Of a stretch of DNA of 34,026 bases, positions 33,775 to 34,026 are shown in pieces. This DNA is from Gyrodactylus bullatarudis (Eukaryota; Platyhelminthes; Monogenea; Gyrodactylidea; Gyrodactylidae), in contig SSNU01000176.1 in assembly GCA_012064415.1 (NCBI GenBank), positions 18,664-52,689 on the forward strand, given 5' to 3'. Under the pieces are notes generated by a model, which was not told the DNA's origin, ran no database searches, and saw nothing but the letters and a program-made list of their open reading frames with translations. The stretch's first letter is position 1, and each line of letters starts with the position of its first letter. The position numbers and the translations under genes were made by a program.

Positions 33775-34026
33775 GGTTGACGTGTTAAATTTCCATTACA
33801 CCATGCTATACATAGTATGTAGGGATGAATGTGTCTGTTAAACGCTCCTGGATAATGATAACACGTAAGGAAATGTCTATCACACACTCATGACTATGTT
33901 GAAATATGACTAGGTTAGGGTATGTAGATTAGGGGTGGTTGATAGTTTAGATTGACATGTCTAGTCATGAATATACCAACGTATATCTATGCAATGCATA
34001 TCATAAGCAGGGATGACATCACCTCT

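Larger units (their letters stand above)
31036..34026 (-). mobile_element. Tigger-like element C with an inverted duplication of its 5' end
   Basis: The left terminus is TA|CAGGTAAAAGCTCTG at 31034-31036. The transposase region lies on the minus strand (31893-33774). The arms 31196-31705 and 33517-34026 are near-perfect inverted copies, and the right arm runs out of the window. The natural 3' end is probably 31703-31840, a direct repeat of 31208-31340. So 31036-31702 is an added inverted copy of the 5' end. Confidence 0.78.

Noticed and set aside
31386..33841. Pair of frames at 31386-31706 (-) and 33485-33841 (+)
   Set aside because: Antisense shadows of the helix-turn-helix exon of element C, repeated because the exon is in the inverted arm.

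Overview
The window looks like AT-rich nuclear DNA from a fast-evolving metazoan. The coding regions are broken by spliceosomal introns with GT..AG borders. Most of the sequence is animal-type mobile DNA: pogo/Tigger, mariner, Tc1/IS630, hAT, Penelope-like, a non-LTR retrotransposon and Ty3/gypsy. I cannot name the species. The very short introns (24 to about 60 bp) and a divergent housekeeping peptidase would fit a parasitic animal such as a myxozoan, dicyemid, flatworm or copepod, but this is only a guess. No bacterial operon, rRNA, convincing tRNA or CRISPR array is visible.

Left 19.6 kb: one host gene on the minus strand, not obvious from long ORFs because its exons are short. Seventeen exons from 19605 down to the left edge keep phase across every junction. 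Together they encode the first ~800 residues of an insulysin-like (insulin-degrading enzyme, M16A) metallopeptidase. The zinc motif HLLEH and the third ligand Glu are kept at the same spacing as in human IDE. The gene runs off the left edge. Its short introns are 24-125 bp. Its large introns (2.8, 5.5 and 7.1 kb) hold a hAT fragment, two IS630-type pieces' worth of debris, a 4.2 kb Tigger-like element with ~485 bp inverted repeats, a Penelope fragment, an internally deleted mariner, a MITE with perfect target duplications, a 5'-truncated LINE and a hairpin MITE.

Right 14.4 kb (19.6-34.0 kb): no host gene is recognised. It is a nest of transposons. It includes a partial Tigger-like element (B) inside an inverted duplication, three copies of an unrecognised family X, and a TA-flanked 5.0 kb unit (23005-28007) whose ends carry CCAAT and TATA signals. 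Penelope, Ty3/gypsy and Tc1-like pieces lie inside that unit. Next come a truncated Tigger copy (D) interrupted at a TA by another terminus, a LINE 3' tail, a second IS630-type deletion derivative, and a Tigger-like element (C) that runs off the right edge in a giant inverted repeat.

The recurring theme is inverted duplication. At least six pairs of inverted arms are present, some joined at short microhomologies. Tigger-like families A, B and C share TACAGGTAAAAGC-type ends and an N-terminal helix-turn-helix plus 'YDY..R..RL..R' module upstream of the usual transposase. All transposase genes here show frameshifts, stops or lost catalytic residues, so none seems autonomous as read.
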